Below are positions 1-7,257 of a DNA stretch of 15,330 nucleotides, in pieces; the first letter of the stretch is position 1; each line of letters starts with the position of its first letter. The position numbers were made by a program, and so were the translations under genes. Origin of the DNA: an uncultured Rikenella sp. (GTDB lineage Bacteria > Bacteroidota > Bacteroidia > Bacteroidales > Rikenellaceae). The notes under the pieces were generated by a model that worked only from the letters and a program-made list of their open reading frames with translations, searched no databases and had not been told where the DNA came from. The DNA lies in contig NZ_CAJTMN010000049.1 of the NCBI RefSeq assembly GCF_910577125.1, positions 1 to 15,330 on the forward strand. Reading direction: 5' to 3'.

Positions 1-55
1 GCATCCTCTAAAGTTTTTTTGGTTCTTTTTGTTCACAAAAAGAACAGTACCCTCC
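1..55. repeat. Dispersed intergenic repeat, copy 1 (hairpin)
   Basis: Positions 1-55 match 4722-4776 with a single mismatch (position 49), the first 48 bases being identical. The core, 22-45, is a perfect 10-bp inverted repeat with a TTCA loop. Both copies lie just downstream of the stop codon of a minus-strand gene (sulfatase here, carboxyltransferase at 4810). The copy starts at the window edge, so the element probably extends further left, as copy 2 does. It could act as a transcript 3' end, but no clean U-tract follows the stem on the minus strand. Confidence 0.85.
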
Positions 56-81
56 AGATAAGGCGCAAATAAACGAACTGA

Positions 82-1566
82 TTATTTAATCAGATTGACG
101 CCGTCCGTCCAGGAGATCTTTTCGTTCTTCTCCCACCACGACCCATGCTCCGCCGTCGGGCGATCCAGATCGCAGAAATCATTTCCCCGCTTCATCTCCT
201 CCTTCAGTGCCGAGCGATACTTGTCAGCCAATTTCCGCACCCTTTTCGACGGCGTTCCCTCCAGCAGATTCGTCATCTCCCACGGATCGTTCCGCAGGTC
301 GAACAACTGCTCCGTGATCCTGCCCCCCACATTGTAAACGATATACTTTCGGCCATCCATCACCAGCGCCCGGTGGATGCTCGAATAAGCCAGCCAGACC
401 CGGTCGCGCGGCGTCTCGCCCTTCGCCCCCCGCTTCAAAGCAGCGGCCAACGAACGCCCCGTCACCGACTCCGCCGACGGGATATCCAGCAACTCCGACA
501 GCGTCGGATTGATGTCATACAGGTAACACAGCCCCTCGTTCCGCTCCCCCTTCGGGACGCCCGGCGCCCAGACCACCAGCGGCACCTTGATGCTGTGGTC
601 GTACAGACTCTGCTTGCCCATCAGCCCGTGCTGCCCCATCGCCAGACCGTTGTCGCCCGCGAAGACCACGATCGTATGCTCCAGCTTCCCGCTCTTTTCG
701 AGCGCATCGATCACCCGGCCGATCTGCGCATCCACCTCGCTGATCATCCCGTAGTAGTCCGCCAGCTCCTTCCGCACCGTCGCCCGGTCGCGCGGCGCCG
801 GCACCACGACCTCGTCCCGCACCTGCAACTCCCCGTTGTCGAACGCATGCTGCGGGCGATAATTCACCGGCAGCCGGATCGTGTCCGGATCATACAAAGT
901 TCCATACCACGGATGACGGTTGCGCGGATCGTGCGGCGAGGTGAACGCCACATAGGCGAAAAACGGCGTCGTATCCCCCGCCGAGCGGGTCAGGAAATCG
1001 ACCGCCGCATCGGCATACATCTCCGACGAGAATTTCGACCCCACGAACGGTTTCTGGTTCTTGTAATCCCCCTTCGGGTCGTAGTGCATCAGCAGCGGCG
1101 TCACATGGCCGCCGTCTTCGTAACGGTGCATCCCGCCGAAATAGATGTTCTCCGCCTCGGAAAACGCCCGGTTGAACGACTCGAAATCCGAGTGCCACTT
1201 GCCCGTCTCGAACGTGCGGTAGCCCTCCTTGCGCAACTGTTCCGGCAGCATCGTGTGGCGCGGAGCGATGACCCAGCCGTCCTGAGTAATCTCGAAAACG
1301 CCGCGGCCGGTCATGATCATCGCCCGGCTGGGCATCGACAGCGCCCCGCCGATCGCCCCGTTGGTATAACAGTTGGTGAAAGCCGTCCCCTGACTGTAGA
1401 TGTAGTCGATATTCGGCGTATGTACATCCTCGCGGCCGAGGGTGCGGATCGCGTTGTTCTGGAAATCGTCGGTCAGGATGAACAGCACGTTCATGCGCTG
1501 CTGCGCCGAAGCTCCCGCACCGGCCAAAGCCAGGGCGGACAGGGTAAGCAGAGTTTTTTTATCCAT
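82..1566 (-). CDS. Secreted Ser-type sulfatase (alkaline-phosphatase superfamily)
   Basis: A 494-residue type I sulfatase that should hydrolyse sulfate esters, probably on host or dietary glycans, in the periplasm or at the cell surface. Residues 1-22 form a Sec signal peptide ending ASA. The metal-binding pair D33-D34 lies in the N-terminal strand. The formylglycine site is S77-M-P-S-R81, so this is the serine type and needs an anaerobic radical-SAM maturase (anSME), not seen in the window. Further active-site matches are K123/H125 (TGKWH), H212 (SPHDP) and D305-N306 (AGDNG). The length is normal for the family. Substrate cannot be read from the sequence; no susC/susD or other glycan genes are adjacent. 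Start chosen for the signal peptide, behind a TAnnTTTG box at 1589-1596. Confidence 0.93.
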   Translation of the reverse strand: MDKKTLLTLSALALAGAGASAQQRMNVLFILTDDFQNNAIRTLGREDVHTPNIDYIYSQGTAFTNCYTNGAIGGALSMPSRAMIMTGRGVFEITQDGWVIAPRHTMLPEQLRKEGYRTFETGKWHSDFESFNRAFSEAENIYFGGMHRYEDGGHVTPLLMHYDPKGDYKNQKPFVGSKFSSEMYADAAVDFLTRSAGDTTPFFAYVAFTSPHDPRNRHPWYGTLYDPDTIRLPVNYRPQHAFDNGELQVRDEVVVPAPRDRATVRKELADYYGMISEVDAQIGRVIDALEKSGKLEHTIVVFAGDNGLAMGQHGLMGKQSLYDHSIKVPLVVWAPGVPKGERNEGLCYLYDINPTLSELLDIPSAESVTGRSLAAALKRGAKGETPRDRVWLAYSSIHRALVMDGRKYIVYNVGGRITEQLFDLRNDPWEMTNLLEGTPSKRVRKLADKYRSALKEEMKRGNDFCDLDRPTAEHGSWWEKNEKISWTDGVNLIK

Positions 1567-1588
1567 GAATCACTGATATGAACAGAAA

Positions 1589-1596
1589 CAAATGTA
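1589..1596 (-). promoter_or_regulatory. Candidate -7 box of the sulfatase gene
   Basis: On the minus strand this reads TACATTTG, an exact match to the Bacteroidetes -7 consensus TAnnTTTG, 22 bases upstream of the ATG. No convincing TTTG -33 element is found 19-21 bases further upstream, so the call rests on one box. Confidence 0.45.
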
Positions 1597-1656
1597 CAAA
1601 AACTTCTCCTGCATTCCCATCTGCCTCTCCCCGACCCTCCCTTTTATAGTTATAGC

Positions 1657-1689
1657 ATTGGGATTTTTCATATTTTTATAATACCTTTA
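1657..1689 (+). promoter_or_regulatory. Candidate promoter of the S24 repressor gene
   Basis: ATTG at 1657-1660 and TACCTTTA at 1682-1689 are near matches to TTTG and TAnnTTTG with a 21-base spacer, in the AT-rich stretch just before the repressor start at 1724. Both boxes deviate by one base, so this is tentative. The short divergent region 1567-1723 would also be a natural place for an operator, but no clear palindrome was seen. Confidence 0.35.
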
Positions 1690-1723
1690 CACCGATTCAG
1701 CTCCGAAAATTCATACATATTAT

Positions 1724-2431
1724 ATGATGACCGACGCCCGCCGCATAGAAGCCTTACTGAAATACACCCGGCTGAACGGGAAAAAATTCGCCGAACGAAT
1801 CGGGTTGAAATATCCGGACACGATCTACCACATTCAACGGGGGCGAAACGGGATTTCGGATCGGCTGGCCGACCGGATCGTCATGGCCTTTCCGGAGGTG
1901 GCCAAAGGGTGGCTCCTCTCGGGCGAGGGCGAGATGCTCCGCAGCGACGCTTCGGCAGCCGCATCCGGCACGGTGGTTCGGCCGATCCGGACGCGGACGA
2001 GCGACATCCGGATGGAGCGCCAGCAGGTACCGCTGTACGATTTCGAAGCGACGGCCGGACTGACGCCGATCTTCACCAACCAGAACACACCGATCGACTA
2101 TCTGTCGATTCCCGACCTGCCGCGGTGCGACGGAGCGGTCTACGTCCGGGGCGACTCGATGTACCCGCTGCTCAAGGCGGGCGACATCGTGATGTACAAA
2201 CAGATACAGGACTTCTACAACATCATCTGGGGCGAAATGTACCTGATTTCGTTCAGCTACGAGGGCGAGGAGTACATCACGGTGAAGTTCGTCAAGAAGA
2301 TCGAGGGCCGACCGGACTATGTCCTGTTAGTGAGCCACAATCCGCACCACGCTCCGAAAGAGATTCCGATCAAAGCGATTCGGGCGCTGGCCATGGTGAA
2401 GGCTTCGGTACGGTTCAACACGATGGGGTGA
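1724..2431 (+). CDS. XRE-family repressor with S24 (LexA/CI-like) peptidase domain
   Basis: A 235-residue regulator. Residues ~5-68 are a helix-turn-helix domain ending in the WLLSGEGEML motif typical of XRE-S24 proteins in Bacteroidetes. Residues ~100-235 are an S24 peptidase-like domain with the Ser/Lys dyad: S145 in GDSM (143-146) and K188 in ITVKF. A candidate self-cleavage site is A111-G112 in the hinge (EATAGL). Proteins of this family cleave themselves on DNA-damage or similar signals and release their operator. No phage or mobile genes are next to it, so it may be a stand-alone chromosomal regulator or an orphan prophage-type repressor. Two ATG codons are adjacent (1724, 1727); either could be the start. 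It faces away from the sulfatase and converges on the gene at 2538. Confidence 0.9.
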   Translation: MMTDARRIEALLKYTRLNGKKFAERIGLKYPDTIYHIQRGRNGISDRLADRIVMAFPEVAKGWLLSGEGEMLRSDASAAASGTVVRPIRTRTSDIRMERQQVPLYDFEATAGLTPIFTNQNTPIDYLSIPDLPRCDGAVYVRGDSMYPLLKAGDIVMYKQIQDFYNIIWGEMYLISFSYEGEEYITVKFVKKIEGRPDYVLLVSHNPHHAPKEIPIKAIRALAMVKASVRFNTMG

Positions 2432-2537
2432 CGGGAGGCGCGGCTCCAGATGCCGCCAATGTACGCTCACGGGTTGAGAAACCGGGAAAAGGCGACGGAA
2501 AAAGGAGCGCCCCCCGTCATGTCCGGCGCCGTCCGGT

Positions 2538-3086
2538 TTATTTATGCTCGGCCGCTCCATCGTCCGGTTCCGCCAGGAAGCCCTCCCTCCCCGCTCCGGC
2601 GCGCAGGAACAGATACCCTCGCCGGGGAAGACCGGCCTTCAAACCGAATATCCGATAAATCCGGCCCCGCATCCGTCCGTAAACCACCGCCACCCGGCCC
2701 TCTCTATCCAAGAACATCCGCCCGATATACGGATCCCCCGCCTCCGGACGAATCGTCACCAACGGCCGCAAGCCTCGACAGAAGAATCTGCTCCGGAGTC
2801 TCGACCAAACAGCGATACCCACCGCTCGTCCCACCAGAATCATCCCCATCACGAGCCCCAAACCCGTCAATTGCTCCGCCAGCTCCGACCAATCACAGCT
2901 CCGCCACAGCCATCGAAGCCCGAATCCGCCGGCTCCGCCGACCATCACCGCAGCCACGACTCCCGCCGCAGCGGCCGCCAATCCAGAGCCCCGGTACACC
3001 CATCTGTTCCGCCGAATCTGCCCGACAGGCATCCGACGCCCCAGTTCGATATACTGTCGAATCTCCTTTACCTGATCTTCCAACAT
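2538..3086 (-). CDS. Small hypothetical membrane protein
   Basis: Family not recognised. From the ATG at 3086 it has 182 residues: a charged amphipathic N-terminus (MLEDQVKEIRQYIEL), two hydrophobic segments predicted as membrane helices (Ala/Gly/Val-rich at about residues 34-57, and a Leu/Gly/Met/Val segment at about 73-95), then a basic soluble tail rich in Arg and Gly. An in-frame ATG at 3116 would add ten residues (MVRLFLFLES). I prefer 3086 because the bases just upstream are AT-rich, as is usual for Bacteroidetes starts. It lies 57 bases downstream of the tRNA-Arg gene on the same strand. The AG-poor, Arg-rich composition is in line with the GC-rich genome. Coding status is likely, function unknown. 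Confidence 0.6.
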   Translation of the reverse strand: MLEDQVKEIRQYIELGRRMPVGQIRRNRWVYRGSGLAAAAAGVVAAVMVGGAGGFGLRWLWRSCDWSELAEQLTGLGLVMGMILVGRAVGIAVWSRLRSRFFCRGLRPLVTIRPEAGDPYIGRMFLDREGRVAVVYGRMRGRIYRIFGLKAGLPRRGYLFLRAGAGREGFLAEPDDGAAEHK

Positions 3087-3143
3087 ACTTTCCAAAAAAA
3101 GGAATAGTCTCACCATCGAGCGACGCTGAGACTATCTCTAAAG

Positions 3144-3217
3144 TGATCCCGACAGGATTCGAACCTGTGGCCGACAGATTAGAAATCTGTTGCTCTATCC
3201 AGCTGAGCTACGGGACC
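3144..3217 (-). tRNA. tRNA-Arg (anticodon TCT)
   Basis: The 74-base minus-strand sequence folds as a full cloverleaf. The acceptor stem is GGTCCCG paired with CGGGATC (one G-U) with discriminator A. The D stem is GCTC/GAGC, the anticodon arm ACAGA-TTTCTAA-TCTGT places TCT in the loop, and the T arm is ACAGG-TTCGAAT-CCTGT. The 3' CCA is not encoded. It reads AGA codons, which are rare in a GC-rich genome. Confidence 0.97.
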
Positions 3218-3228
3218 CTTCCGGGGTA

Positions 3229-3260
3229 CAAAAGTAGCATTTCAGACGCTGGTTTCCAAA
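3229..3260 (-). promoter_or_regulatory. Promoter of tRNA-Arg
   Basis: On the minus strand TTTG (3260-3257) is followed after 20 bases by TACTTTTG (3236-3229), an exact Bacteroidetes sigma-ABfr type promoter. It ends 11 bases before the tRNA 5' end, which fits initiation just before the mature tRNA. Confidence 0.75.
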
Positions 3261-3270
3261 TCCGAAAGCG

Positions 3271-3278
3271 TATCTTTG
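3271..3278 (+). promoter_or_regulatory. Candidate -7 box of the gene at 3309
   Basis: TATCTTTG is an exact TAnnTTTG match 30 bases before the ATG at 3309. No clear -33 TTTG is present. Its position argues against the in-frame upstream ATG at 3276, which would lie inside the promoter. Confidence 0.45.
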
Positions 3279-3308
3279 TCCTATCGTACCACCAACAGGT
3301 ATTCTCCG

Positions 3309-4067
3309 ATGAAAAACCCGCTGCGCCTCGAACCCGTTATCGACACCGTTTACAAACTCGTCCCGTCGCATCCCGCACGACGCGTACCCGAGGCGGCCGA
3401 CGAACGCTCGCTCGCCGAGCTGCTGGCTGCCGCTCCGGCCCATTTCGCAGCCCGGGAGGCATTGGCGACCCGTTACACCGAAGAGGGACGGCTGGCCGAG
3501 GCTTGTCAGCTGCGGTGGGACGGCGCCGGATTAGTTTGCGACCTGTTGGACGAGACGGACGACGAATTCATCGTACTGGACTGGGAGGACGGCTACACGG
3601 TTCAGGCCCTTTCGATGGTGTACGATTCGGCCGTGGATCACTTTACCATCGGCGACTTCGAGGTGGCGACGGCGATGTGGGAATTGCTGATCGACCGTGA
3701 CCCGGAAGACCACCTAAACGCTTCGGAATGGCTGGCGTACTGTTATGCCGCTCTGGAAGAATGGGAACTGTTCGACGAGACGACAGCACTGCTGCGCGAG
3801 GAGGCGATCTCGACCCGACTGGCGAAATACTGGGCGGCTTTCCGTCGCCACGCTTTGTCTCCGGCCGAGATCCGGACAGCCATGGAGCGGGAGGCACCGG
3901 CTCTATACAAGGAGTGGACGGCCTGCGAACATGAAATCACGCCGGACTACCTGTCGGACATCGAGTCGCGCCGGCCGAGCGCTTCGGCAGAAGCGCGACG
4001 TCTCTGGCTGCGGACGGAGGCGTTGTGGCGCGAGTTCCCGGAGTTCACGGCCGCACTGACAAAATAA
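3309..4067 (+). CDS. Hypothetical protein with TPR-like helical repeats
   Basis: A 252-residue soluble, acidic protein without signal peptide or membrane segment, of no family I recognise. The middle part (about residues 115-175) has the spacing of tetratricopeptide-like helices: DFEVATAMWELLIDRDPED followed by EWLAYCYAALEEWELFDE. It is rich in Ala, Glu, Leu and Trp throughout. Such repeats normally mediate protein-protein contacts. The start at 3309 is preferred over 3276, because the latter overlaps the candidate -7 box. The gene is single, diverging from the tRNA and ending 3 bases before a strong hairpin terminator. Confidence 0.75.
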   Translation: MKNPLRLEPVIDTVYKLVPSHPARRVPEAADERSLAELLAAAPAHFAAREALATRYTEEGRLAEACQLRWDGAGLVCDLLDETDDEFIVLDWEDGYTVQALSMVYDSAVDHFTIGDFEVATAMWELLIDRDPEDHLNASEWLAYCYAALEEWELFDETTALLREEAISTRLAKYWAAFRRHALSPAEIRTAMEREAPALYKEWTACEHEITPDYLSDIESRRPSASAEARRLWLRTEALWREFPEFTAALTK

Positions 4068-4070
4068 CAC

Positions 4071-4116
4071 ACGCGGCCTCTCCTCTCGACCTAAGGACAG
4101 AGAGGAGAGGCCGCGT
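4071..4116. terminator. Bidirectional hairpin terminator
   Basis: Perfect 17-bp inverted repeat (4071-4087 and 4100-4116) with a 12-base loop, GC-rich, between the stop codons of two converging genes (4067 on plus, 4145 on minus). The downstream stretches are only partly T-rich on either strand (TTATATA on plus, TTATTTT on minus). Confidence 0.8.
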
Positions 4117-4144
4117 TATATACAGTGGTACAAGTCGTTGCCGT

Positions 4145-4471
4145 CTACTCGAATTCGAGCAGCAACACACCCTTGGCCACCACATCGCCCGCGGCCACAT
4201 GCACCCGCGCCACCGTCCCGCCGATCGGCGAACGGTAGGTGTTGTGCATCTTCATCGCCTTGAAGGTCAGCAACACGTCGCCTTCTTTCACCCGATCCCC
4301 GACTTTCACGTCGACGGTAGTGATCGTCCCCGGAATAAACGAAACGATCCGCCGCGGATCTTTCGCAACCCAAGGCTCCCGATTCTTATATTTGGCGGTC
4401 AGGGTCGTCGGATAACTGCCGTTCTCGGTCGCCAGCACTTCCAACTGAACCGCTCCTTCTGTCTTATTCAT
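4145..4471 (-). CDS. Biotin carboxyl carrier protein of an acyl-CoA carboxylase/decarboxylase
   Basis: From the ATG at 4471 it has 108 residues. The C-terminal ~70 residues are a biotinyl/lipoyl domain with the canonical A72-M73-K74-M75 motif, K74 being the biotinylated lysine, preceded by PGTI...GDRVKEGDVL and followed by SPIGGTV. It carries carboxybiotin to the carboxyltransferase, presumably the product of the gene at 4810. An in-frame ATG at 4549 would add 26 residues that run into the hairpin array and look non-coding, so I reject it. Such carriers belong either to methylmalonyl-CoA decarboxylase (with a membrane beta subunit) or to propionyl/acetyl-CoA carboxylase; neither a beta subunit nor a biotin carboxylase is in the window. 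The ~340-base gap to its partner gene is unusual. Confidence 0.9.
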   Translation of the reverse strand: MNKTEGAVQLEVLATENGSYPTTLTAKYKNREPWVAKDPRRIVSFIPGTITTVDVKVGDRVKEGDVLLTFKAMKMHNTYRSPIGGTVARVHVAAGDVVAKGVLLLEFE

Positions 4472-4492
4472 CTGCCTATTTTTTATTACTCG

Positions 4493-4809
4493 CTTTGCTG
4501 TTCTTTGAGCCGGACAGAACCGTACCTTTTCTTCAGAAAAGGTACCCAAAAGACTTTTAGATAGCTACGCTACTCCTTACGCTCCGCAGTCCTCAGTCTT
4601 CGAGAGTCTTTTGGGTCGGGGTTGTAGCGCGCAATAAGGTTTAGCTTGCATTAGCGCGCTACAACTCCCGGCCCAAAGAAGAGTCCGAGGTTTGGGCCGC
4701 CGGCAGCTTTAGGATGCGTAAGCATCCTCTAAAGTTTTTTTGGTTCTTTTTGTTCACAAAAAGAACAGTTCCCTCCTGTTTCAAAAAAACAGTACAAGAG
4801 AGTGATGGA
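4493..4809. repeat. Hairpin array between carboxyltransferase and biotin carrier genes
   Basis: No ORF with coding character. At least five inverted repeats follow each other: 4522-4531/4536-4545 (10 bp, TTCA loop); 4545-4555/4605-4615 (11 bp, long loop); 4621-4632/4654-4665 (12 bp, extended by CGGG/CCCG); 4670-4677/4691-4698 (8 bp); 4711-4717/4722-4728 (7 bp). A sixth, 4743-4752/4757-4766 (10 bp, TTCA loop), lies in the repeat shared with position 1. The first and last hairpins have the same stem length and loop with different stem sequence. This looks like a composite intergenic repeat (REP/MITE-like), without any transposase. Confidence 0.75.
4722..4776. repeat. Dispersed intergenic repeat, copy 2
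   Basis: Same as positions 1-55 with one mismatch (4770). It sits 33 bases after the stop of the carboxyltransferase gene. Here the element is continuous with further hairpins to its left, suggesting that copy 1 is also only the end of a longer unit. Confidence 0.88.
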
Positions 4810-6357
4810 TTAAAACGGCGGGACGCCATGTTTCTTTTCCGGCCGGAGCACCGATTTGCGCTGAGCCACCTCTAAGGCATGAATCAGACACTTGCGCGTC
4901 TCTTCCGGTTCGATCACCGCATCGATATACCCCTTAGCCGCCGCCACATACGGATTCGCGAATTTGTCCTTGTACTCCTGAATTTTGAGTTGGCGCATCT
5001 CCTCCGGATTTTCCGCCGCCATGATCTCCTTACGGAAGATCACATTCGCAGCCCCCTCCGGCCCCATGACCGCGATTTCGGCCTGCGGCCACGCGAAGAC
5101 GAAGTCCGCCCGCAGGTGCCTGGAGTTCATGGCAATATACCCCCCGCCGTACGCCTTCCGCAGGATGACCGTAATTTTGGGCACCGTCGCTTCGGAGTAG
5201 GCGTAGAGCAACTTCGCCCCATGCCGAATCACCCCCGCATGCTCCTGATCGACCCCCGGCAGGTAGCCCGGCAGGTCTTCGATGGTCACGAGCGGCACAT
5301 TGAACGCGTCGCAGAAGCGGATAAACCGAGCCGCCTTATCCGACGAATCGCAGTCCAGCACCCCCGCCATCACCATCGGCTGGTTGGCCACGAAGCCCAC
5401 CGTCTGGCCGTTCACGCGTCCGAAGCCCACGACGATATTCCCGGCAAAGAGTTCCATCACTTCGACGAACTCGCTGCCGTCGCTCACCGCCCGGATCACG
5501 TCGCGCACGTCGTACGGCTGCGCCGGATCGCCCGGCACGATCTTCGAGATGTCGTATTTTTTGGTCAGCGGTTCGGCCGGTTTCGTCCGTTCGGCCGGCT
5601 GGGCATTGTTCTGCGGAATGGTCGAGATCAGCTGCCGGATCTGCCGGAAGCACTCCTCTTCCGATTCGGCGAAGAAGTGGGCGTTCCCGGTCTGTTCGCA
5701 GTGGACGCGGGCCCCGCCGAGCTCTTCCATCGAGATCTCCTCGCCCAGCACCGTTTTGATGACTTCCGGCCCGGTGATGAACATCTTGGAGGTTTTGTCC
5801 ACCACGAAGACGAAGTCGGTCAGGGCCGGCGAATAGACCGCCCCGCCCGCACACGGCCCCAGGATGACCGAGATCTGCGGAATCACCCCCGAAGCCATCG
5901 TATTGCGGAAGAAAATCTCGCCATACCCGGCCAGCGCATTGACCCCCTCCTGAATCCGCGCTCCGCCCGAGTCGTTGATCCCGATGAGCGGCATCCGCAT
6001 GTCCAGCGCGTAGTCCATAATTTTGGTGATCTTCCGTGCGTGCATCAGCCCGAGCGATCCTCCTGCGACGGTAAAGTCCTGGGCGAACACCGCCACCGGA
6101 TTGCCGCAAATGGTACCCGTGCCGATAATCACCCCGTCGCCCGGCAGCTCTTTGTTCTGCATGCCGAACTCCGTTCCGGAGTGTTCCACAAAGATGTCGT
6201 ATTCATGGAAAGAATCGGCGTCCAGCAGAGCGATGATCCGTTCGCGGGCCGTGAGTTTGCCCATGGCTTTCTGTTTTTCGATCGCCTTGAGCCCTCCGCC
6301 GTTGAAGACCTTCTCTTTTCTCTGCCTGAGGTCGAGAATTTTCTTGTCTACGGTCAT
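4810..6357 (-). CDS. Acyl-CoA carboxyltransferase subunit (methylmalonyl-CoA decarboxylase alpha / propionyl-CoA carboxylase beta)
   Basis: A 515-residue protein of normal family length with both crotonase-fold halves. In the N-terminal half are FAQDFTVAGGSLG (91-103), NDSGGARIQEG (128-138) and GPCAGGAVYSPAL (168-180, oxyanion-hole glycines). In the C-terminal half are DLPGYLPG, RKAYGGGYIAM and AVMGPEGA. It moves CO2 between biotin and an acyl-CoA, most probably propionyl/methylmalonyl-CoA, in the cytosol. In succinate/propionate-forming Bacteroidales the homologue is often the alpha subunit of the sodium-pumping methylmalonyl-CoA decarboxylase; the partial cluster here cannot separate this from a carboxylase. 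Its partner carrier gene follows at 4471 after a hairpin array. It is preceded by a possible internal promoter (6381-6388). Confidence 0.93.
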   Translation of the reverse strand: MTVDKKILDLRQRKEKVFNGGGLKAIEKQKAMGKLTARERIIALLDADSFHEYDIFVEHSGTEFGMQNKELPGDGVIIGTGTICGNPVAVFAQDFTVAGGSLGLMHARKITKIMDYALDMRMPLIGINDSGGARIQEGVNALAGYGEIFFRNTMASGVIPQISVILGPCAGGAVYSPALTDFVFVVDKTSKMFITGPEVIKTVLGEEISMEELGGARVHCEQTGNAHFFAESEEECFRQIRQLISTIPQNNAQPAERTKPAEPLTKKYDISKIVPGDPAQPYDVRDVIRAVSDGSEFVEVMELFAGNIVVGFGRVNGQTVGFVANQPMVMAGVLDCDSSDKAARFIRFCDAFNVPLVTIEDLPGYLPGVDQEHAGVIRHGAKLLYAYSEATVPKITVILRKAYGGGYIAMNSRHLRADFVFAWPQAEIAVMGPEGAANVIFRKEIMAAENPEEMRQLKIQEYKDKFANPYVAAAKGYIDAVIEPEETRKCLIHALEVAQRKSVLRPEKKHGVPPF

Positions 6358-6380
6358 AGTAATTCGATTAAAGATTCAGA

Positions 6381-6388
6381 CAAATATA
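6381..6388 (-). promoter_or_regulatory. Candidate internal -7 box for the carboxyltransferase gene
   Basis: Minus strand reads TATATTTG, an exact TAnnTTTG, in the AT-rich 42-base gap between ispE and the carboxyltransferase start. No -33 TTTG at the right spacing, so it may only add to read-through from ridA. Confidence 0.4.
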
Positions 6389-6399
6389 ACATTTTTCTG

Positions 6400-7257
6400 T
6401 TACAACGTTTCGGGCCGGACAAAATAGCCGGCCGGCCACCCCTCGACCGGGAGTCCGCTCCCGGCGGGAAAGAGGCCGAAAAGGGTCGCTCCCGATCCCG
6501 ACAAGGCGGCATAGACCGCCCCGCGGCGATAGAGTTCGGCGCGTATCCCGCCCAGCACCGGCAGGCGCCGGAAAAGCGGTTCCTCGAAGTCATTGACGAG
6601 TTTGCCTCGCCACGCCTCGACCGGCCGGCTCAGGATTTCGTCCAACGGCACCGCCGGAACGCGCGGTGTGACCAGCGAGTAAGCTTCGGCCGTCGAGACC
6701 CCGACCGGCGGTTTGACCAGCAGGAGCCGCCACCCCGTCAGGTCGAGGCCGGCGAACGGTTCGAGCCGTTCGCCGCGCCCCGTCCCGAGCATCGGCCGGT
6801 CGTGGAGAAAAAAGACCGTATCGCTTCCCAGCCGCGCCGCAAAGGGGACGAGCTCTTCGGTCGTCAGCCCCAGCGAGAGCACTTCGTTGAGTCCGACGAG
6901 CACGGCCGTGGCATCGGCCGATCCGCCGCCCAGCCCGGCTCCGAAAGGGATCGTCTTGTGAAGGTGGATCCGCACCCCGCCCGCCGCGGCGAACGGCTCC
7001 GGAAAGGCTTCGCGCAAGATTTTCGCGGCCCGGACGCACAGGTTCTTCTCCTCCGGACAATCCACCGTCAGTCCCGTGGAAGAAAAGACGATCGTCCCTC
7101 CGTCGTCTCCCTCCGCCTCGCCGGCGGGCAGGATTTCGACGGCGTCGCACAGGCCGCGCACCGGATGGAACAGGGTCTCGATCTCGTGATACCCGTCCGC
7201 CCGCCGCGCCGTAATGTGCAGTCCGAGGTTGATTTTGCAGTGGGGGAAAAGAATCAT
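6400..7257 (-). CDS. ispE: 4-diphosphocytidyl-2-C-methyl-D-erythritol kinase
   Basis: A 285-residue GHMP kinase that phosphorylates CDP-methylerythritol with ATP in the MEP (non-mevalonate) isoprenoid pathway, in the cytosol. The N-terminal CKINLGL carries K8 of the active site. DGYHEIET (21-28) is the substrate-binding signature. PFGAGLGGGSADAT (104-117) is the ATP-binding glycine-rich loop. GSD at 144-146 gives the likely catalytic D146, and LSGSGATLFGLF near the C-terminus is the third GHMP motif. The start codon overlaps the stop of rmuC as ATGA, so translation is probably coupled. Confidence 0.95.
   Translation of the reverse strand: MILFPHCKINLGLHITARRADGYHEIETLFHPVRGLCDAVEILPAGEAEGDDGGTIVFSSTGLTVDCPEEKNLCVRAAKILREAFPEPFAAAGGVRIHLHKTIPFGAGLGGGSADATAVLVGLNEVLSLGLTTEELVPFAARLGSDTVFFLHDRPMLGTGRGERLEPFAGLDLTGWRLLLVKPPVGVSTAEAYSLVTPRVPAVPLDEILSRPVEAWRGKLVNDFEEPLFRRLPVLGGIRAELYRRGAVYAALSGSGATLFGLFPAGSGLPVEGWPAGYFVRPETL

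Noticed and set aside
145..1581. 478-residue plus-strand open frame opposite the sulfatase gene
   Set aside because: Arg/His/Pro-rich shadow of a GC-rich gene with clear sulfatase motifs on the other strand.
4472..4549. N-terminal extension of the biotin carrier to ATG 4549
   Set aside because: The added residues are read from the hairpin array and contain nothing typical of the family.
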